From Tenacibaculum sp. M341 (lineage in GTDB: Bacteria; Bacteroidota; Bacteroidia; Flavobacteriales; Flavobacteriaceae), in NCBI RefSeq assembly GCF_004337695.1, contig NZ_SJXJ01000020.1:1-64000 (forward strand): a stretch of 64,000 bases of DNA. Reading direction: 5' to 3'. The notes beneath the pieces were generated by a model. The model did no database searches, had not been told where the DNA came from, and was given only the letters and a program-made list of their open reading frames with translations. This document shows positions 60,156-64,000 of this stretch, one piece after another. Each line of letters starts with the position of its first letter. Positions within the stretch are counted from its first letter, which is position 1. The translations under genes and the position numbers were made by a program.

Positions 60156-60737
60156 TTATTGTTCTACAAATCCAATTACTTCATAAGCGCGAGTTCCGTT
60201 AACTTGAATTTTTTCATACAAAACATTTGAAAATTCGTAGTAAGTGTAGTTGTTTATGGTAACTTTTTCATATTCATCTGGAAGTTCATATACAATTGTA
60301 CCAATTTCAGGTTCTACTACTTCATATTCATTGTCTTTTTGAAGATAGAAAACTCCGTTAAACGAAAAATAATTCCTACCTCTAAATACTACTTTTCTAT
60401 AACCAACAGGTAATGTTCTAACTCTAAAGCCAATTTTAGGAGTTATAACAATATATCTTCCTCTAGAATAGGTGTAAAATCTGTTGTTAGCATAATAGTA
60501 CTTATTGCCTCTGTGTTTAATAATTTTTCTGTTGGTAGGTAAAGTTCTAATAGAAACAACTTTTCTTCTTTGTTTTTTATATTTTACTCGTTTACTAGAT
60601 ACTCTTCCAACGGTATGTTTTTTCTTAACTGTTTTTCTTTTAACTAATTTTCTTGTAACCTGTGCATTTGCATTTTGAACACTAGGAATAATAAACATAA
60701 AAATTGATAGAAACACTACATAAATAACTCTTGCCAT
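60156..60737 (-). CDS. DUF6515-like exported protein
   Basis: A 193-residue protein with signal peptide (VVFLSIFMFIIPSVQNANA). A strongly basic segment (residues 27-65, KLVKRKTVKKKHTVGRVSSKR) is followed by three repeats of a small beta unit: RTLPTNRKIIKHRGNKYYYANN, RTLPVGYRKVVFRGRNYFSFNG and YELPDEYEKVTINNYTYYEFSN. Each pairs L-P-x-x-x-x-K/x-V with a Y-rich strand, as in DUF6515. Likely periplasmic; the basic region might bind nucleic acid or peptidoglycan, but this is not shown. Confidence 0.75.
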   Translation of the reverse strand: MARVIYVVFLSIFMFIIPSVQNANAQVTRKLVKRKTVKKKHTVGRVSSKRVKYKKQRRKVVSIRTLPTNRKIIKHRGNKYYYANNRFYTYSRGRYIVITPKIGFRVRTLPVGYRKVVFRGRNYFSFNGVFYLQKDNEYEVVEPEIGTIVYELPDEYEKVTINNYTYYEFSNVLYEKIQVNGTRAYEVIGFVEQ

Positions 60738-60913
60738 AATACTTTAATTTTTAGTTATACTAATAAGACTAAGTCTGACTAAAAAGGTTTATTAAGTACT
60801 TAAGAATTAGAAAAATAATTAAGTGTTATGATTTTGTAAAAAGAAGTAATTGAGTGTTTTAACACAAGATTTTTAATTAACTTTATTAATTAACAATTAA
60901 ATCTTTTATTAAA

Positions 60914-61528
60914 ATGAAAACACAAATTTTAAAAGTTAGAGCAATAGCTTTGATGACGGTTGCATTTGGTGTATTTACATCATGTGAAAAAAATGAAGAA
61001 ACAGTTATAGATGAAACATCTGTAGTTGAAGAAACAGTTGTTACTTCTAAAGTACAAACTAAAACTTCTTTAGTGGGCGTAAGACGTTATTTTTTAGGAG
61101 GTGCTAATAGTATTCATACTTATAGAGTAAGCAATATTGGGGCTGCTATAGGAAGGTATGAAGGTATGCCTTTTAAGTTGGGAATTTATAATAATAGAAT
61201 AACACCAACACCGCCATCAGGAACTAGAAAGTTATATTTTTTAATCAGTCCTGGTAACAGAGATTTTTTAATGACTACCAATGTAACAGAAAGAAACAAT
61301 GTGCGTAGAGCAGGTTGGAAAGATGTTAGCGAGTTTAATTTTGTAGAAAGAGATAGGTTGTTATTAAACGAATCAGCTTATATACATACTTCTGGAGGAA
61401 GCGGACGAGTTAAATTATATCGTTTTTATGGAAGTTCTAATAGCGACCATTTATTTACAACAAATTATCAGGAAGGTGTAAATGCTGGATATGCTTATGA
61501 AGGAACGATTGGATGGGTACACAGATAG
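60914..61528 (+). CDS. DUF5648-like lipoprotein
   Basis: A 204-residue lipoprotein (VRAIALMTVAFGVFTSC, Cys about 24). After a Thr/Val/Glu-rich linker (25-50), two copies of a lectin-like unit follow: VGVRRYFLGGANSIHTYRVSN to FLMTTNVTERNNVRRAGW, and KLYRFYGSSNSDHLFTTNYQE to AGYAYEGTIGWV. The R-F/Y...DHLFTTN..E...GYxxEG-x-x-G-x-V order is the DUF5648 pattern. It is surface-exposed; binding partner unknown. The 176-bp upstream gap holds only AT-rich sequence. Confidence 0.78.
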   Translation: MKTQILKVRAIALMTVAFGVFTSCEKNEETVIDETSVVEETVVTSKVQTKTSLVGVRRYFLGGANSIHTYRVSNIGAAIGRYEGMPFKLGIYNNRITPTPPSGTRKLYFLISPGNRDFLMTTNVTERNNVRRAGWKDVSEFNFVERDRLLLNESAYIHTSGGSGRVKLYRFYGSSNSDHLFTTNYQEGVNAGYAYEGTIGWVHR

Positions 61529-61554
61529 CCAATTATCAAACTAAAAGATAAAAG

Positions 61555-61586
61555 AAAAGCGTGTTGATTAACACGCTTTTTTTATG
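61555..61586. terminator. Terminator after the DUF5648-like gene
   Basis: AAAAGCGTGTT (61555-61565) pairs with AACACGCTTTT (61570-61580), loop GATT, followed by T's. The A-run on the left allows use by the convergent protease gene as well. Confidence 0.88.
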
Positions 61587-61601
61587 GTATATATAGAGTT
61601 G

Positions 61602-63725
61602 TTATTTTTTAACTAACTCATACTTTTTATTCATTTTTAATTCGCTTAAAACATTTAAAGCTTCATTTAAATAAATGTCTTTCTTCATGTTCTTATGCCA
61701 AATAGAACGTTTGTCGTTAAGAGTTGAATCTTTCTTAATTAACGGTAATTCATATTTAGGAGAAGAAAAAGTTAAGTTTGAAGAAAACTTGAAAATATCT
61801 TTAAACTTTTTAGCTTCAGTTTCTCTTTGATCACTTTCTTTTTGAAAAGTATTATAATTTAAAGAGTATGTGTTATCATCCTGATTAGCTTTTAACCATT
61901 TAGCATATTCATTAATAGAAATAAACTTTTTGTTTTTGCTAATTCTATCTTTACTATTATTTACAACTTCATCAAAGTTGATGTAAGAATTCGTTTTGTT
62001 GTATTTAGCTTGATCTACTTTGTCCCAAGGTAAGGCTCCATCTAAATCACGCTCACCAAATTCCATATATGTATAACGGTCTGGCATTGCAATATCAGAA
62101 TAAACTCCTTCAATTTGAGTAGAACCACCATTAATTCTATAGAACTTTTGAATTGTCATTTTTAAAGCCCCTAAATCATCTGGATATTTTTTCACGTAAT
62201 AGTTTAAAGGAAGTACATTTTGAACCGTTCCTTTACCATAGGTTTGTTTACCACCAATCACAACAGCTCTACCATAGTCTTGCATTGCCGCAGCAAAAAT
62301 TTCTGAAGCAGAAGCAGACATTTCATTTACCATTACTACTAACGGACCATTCCAGTGAATATCTGGGTCTGTATCATTTTTAATAATAGCATCTTCATCT
62401 CTATATTTAACTTGTACAATAGGTCCTTCATTAATAAATAAACCACCTATATCAATTACAGTAGATAAAGATCCTCCACCATTATTACGTAAATCAACAA
62501 TTAAACCTTCTACATTTTCAGATTTTAAACGAGTAATCTCTTTTTTCATATCGCTAGCAGCGTTACGTTTGTTCACATCGTTAAAATCAATATAAAACTT
62601 AGGTAAATTAATTACTCCGTATTTTTTACCATTTTTTTCTACAATACTAGATTTTACAAAAGTTTCTTCTAACTCCACAATATCTCTGATAATAGGAATT
62701 ACTTTTGTAGATCCGTCTAATTTTTTCTTTACCGTTAATCTAACTTCAGTTCCTTTTTTACCTTTAATAAAAGTAATGGCATCGTCTAATCTCATACCAA
62801 CAATGTCTAAAGGCTCTTTATTTCCTTGGGCAACTTTTAAAATGATATCCCCAGCCTCTAAATCACCTTGTTTCCAAGCTGGACCACCAGAAATTAATTC
62901 AACAATTTTAGTATAAACACCATCCATTTGTAAACGAGCACCAATACCTTCTAATTTTCCAGACATGTCTTGGTCAAATCTAGATTTTGTTCTTGGAGAC
63001 ATATATGTTGTATGCGGATCAAAACTACTAACTACACTATTTAAAAAAGTTGAGTACCAATCAGAGTTTTCTAACTCTTCAATTCTTAGGTATAAATCAT
63101 TCATGTTTTTCAACACGTCTTTTCTAGCTTCTTCTTCTAAAACTTTAAATGATTTAGTAGTTGCTTTCTTGTCTTTCTTTAATTTTTCTCTTTGTTGGTC
63201 TTCTGCATCTTGAACTCTACTGATTACTTGTAGTTTCAATTGCTTTCTCCAATAATCAATCAATTGATTTTCATTTTTAGCAAAAGGCATTTCATCATAA
63301 TCAACATCAATTTCTTCTTTTTTCTTGTAATTGAAGGACTCAGCTAATAATGATTTATAAGTAGTTTTTGCTGATTGAATTTTTTCTAAAAATCTACCGT
63401 AAACTAATTTGTAAAAATCTAATTTAGAATCTTTCAGTTGGTTGTCTATTTGAAACTTATACTTAGAAAATTCTTTTAAATCTTCTTGAGTAAAGTAACG
63501 TTTACTAGGATCTAATCCATTAATAAATTCTTTGTATACATGTTCAGAAAAATCATCATTCAAGTCTTTCTTTACATAATGACCTCGAGTAAGAATGTTT
63601 TTCAACACGTATAATATCAATTGATCTTTTTCAGGATCGCCTTTTGAAGGTGCGGAGGTGTTTGCATTAAGGGTATTACCAATTAGTAAAAAACTAAGTA
63701 AAGCAATAAATAATTTCATCTTCAT
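61602..63725 (-). CDS. Carboxy-terminal (tail-specific) protease, S41A
   Basis: A 707-residue periplasmic protease of the Prc/Tsp type, with signal peptide (MKMKLFIALLSFLLIGNTLNA). A helical N-terminal domain (about 25-235) is followed by PDZ (LEGIGARLQMDGVYTKIVELISGGPAWK). The S41 domain has LIVDLRNNGGGSLSTVI, NEMSASASEIFAAAMQDYG with catalytic Ser near residue 470, and KQTYGKGTVQ with catalytic Lys near 496. The C-terminal DUF3340-like part is rich in charged helices. It trims or degrades periplasmic proteins. Monocistronic. Confidence 0.94.
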   Translation of the reverse strand: MKMKLFIALLSFLLIGNTLNANTSAPSKGDPEKDQLILYVLKNILTRGHYVKKDLNDDFSEHVYKEFINGLDPSKRYFTQEDLKEFSKYKFQIDNQLKDSKLDFYKLVYGRFLEKIQSAKTTYKSLLAESFNYKKKEEIDVDYDEMPFAKNENQLIDYWRKQLKLQVISRVQDAEDQQREKLKKDKKATTKSFKVLEEEARKDVLKNMNDLYLRIEELENSDWYSTFLNSVVSSFDPHTTYMSPRTKSRFDQDMSGKLEGIGARLQMDGVYTKIVELISGGPAWKQGDLEAGDIILKVAQGNKEPLDIVGMRLDDAITFIKGKKGTEVRLTVKKKLDGSTKVIPIIRDIVELEETFVKSSIVEKNGKKYGVINLPKFYIDFNDVNKRNAASDMKKEITRLKSENVEGLIVDLRNNGGGSLSTVIDIGGLFINEGPIVQVKYRDEDAIIKNDTDPDIHWNGPLVVMVNEMSASASEIFAAAMQDYGRAVVIGGKQTYGKGTVQNVLPLNYYVKKYPDDLGALKMTIQKFYRINGGSTQIEGVYSDIAMPDRYTYMEFGERDLDGALPWDKVDQAKYNKTNSYINFDEVVNNSKDRISKNKKFISINEYAKWLKANQDDNTYSLNYNTFQKESDQRETEAKKFKDIFKFSSNLTFSSPKYELPLIKKDSTLNDKRSIWHKNMKKDIYLNEALNVLSELKMNKKYELVKK

Positions 63726-63801
63726 AAATCGTTAATCGTTAAAATGAATAAATACTATTGGGTATTTGCTAAGCTACTAAAATAATGCCAATTTAACTAA
63801 A

Positions 63802-63855
63802 GCTTTCAATGATAATCCTTTTTTAAAGATTGTTTAACATTCTTCATTGGAAAGC
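63802..63855. repeat. Interrupted dyad upstream of the protease gene
   Basis: GCTTTCAATGA (63802-63812) and TCATTGGAAAGC (63844-63855) are inverse apart from one extra base, around a 31-bp core. It lies in the 275-bp end region, which otherwise shows no gene and only a TATATTTG box (63987-63994) facing right, out of the window. Confidence 0.35.
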
Positions 63856-64000
63856 GTTAAAAAAACGAGTAAAGAATTTAATAATAAGCAGTACCTATAA
63901 TCATAGTTTCACAAGTTACAAGTTTAATTATAATAATTCCGCTTCTATCTTTACAAAATGTTAAAAAATGCAGTAATATTTTAGTGTATATTTGTCTATA

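Overview
The window looks like chromosomal DNA of a member of the Flavobacteriaceae (Bacteroidota), most like Tenacibaculum and its marine relatives. The reasons are strongly AT-rich DNA, few ribosome-binding sites, promoters of the Bacteroidota type (TTG, about 19 bases, then TAnnTTTG), and characteristic families: M56 peptidases fused to a TonB-like C-terminus, GH3-like proteins, DUF3127, a LysRS with a C-terminal extension, RecQ with a C-terminal HTH, and many lipoproteins. There are no rRNA or tRNA genes, no CRISPR and no prophage. The only mobile-element trace is the last codons of a transposase at the left edge.

Layout. 1-5.1 kb: transposase tail, a Crp-like protein, a 1,735-bp tandem duplication of a leucine-rich-repeat lipoprotein gene, and a lectin-fold lipoprotein. 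5.1-15 kb: purK-purE, a Rieske-like lipoprotein, greA-HIT, a histidine kinase, a flavin reductase with a DUF3127 protein, asnB, and a secreted GH9 glycosidase. 15-25 kb: a complete tryptophan operon, trpL-E-G-D-(four-helix-bundle)-C-(orphan)-F-(orphan)-B-A-(DoxX-like). It is preceded by a leader peptide with three Trp codons and a classical attenuator, and its gaps carry 7-bp-period repeats. 25-34.4 kb: FrnE-like and TlpA-like thiol proteins, a PP2A-like phosphatase, manA, recQ, an SH3-like lipoprotein, and an ECF sigma factor with a membrane partner.

34.6-40.3 kb: a one-direction cluster of ten genes. It holds a GbsR/MarR regulator, five small membrane proteins in two paralogous sets, a DCC-like thiol protein, a TIGR01777 epimerase, an SRPBCC-like protein and a DUF2071 protein. 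A dyad, TTTCA-N8-TGAAA, occurs three times around the regulator. This is the best candidate for an undescribed system. 40.3-51 kb: a six-fold repeat lipoprotein, DUF547, MscS, a Coq4-like protein, then a six-gene BlaI/BlaR-type operon (blaI, two tandem blaR1-TonB genes, DUF4350, TPR, TonB-like lipoprotein) headed by a 34-bp perfect palindrome.

51.7-64 kb: an apparent free-standing small RNA gene of about 105 nt on the minus strand, divergent from lysS. After lysS come a minus-strand group (GH3-like, Crp-like, SmpA-like, transglutaminase-like, large repeat protein), DUF2797, DUF6515 and DUF5648 proteins, and a tail-specific protease. Convergent gene pairs are separated by clear intrinsic terminators. 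All functional calls come from reading motifs; no database search was run.
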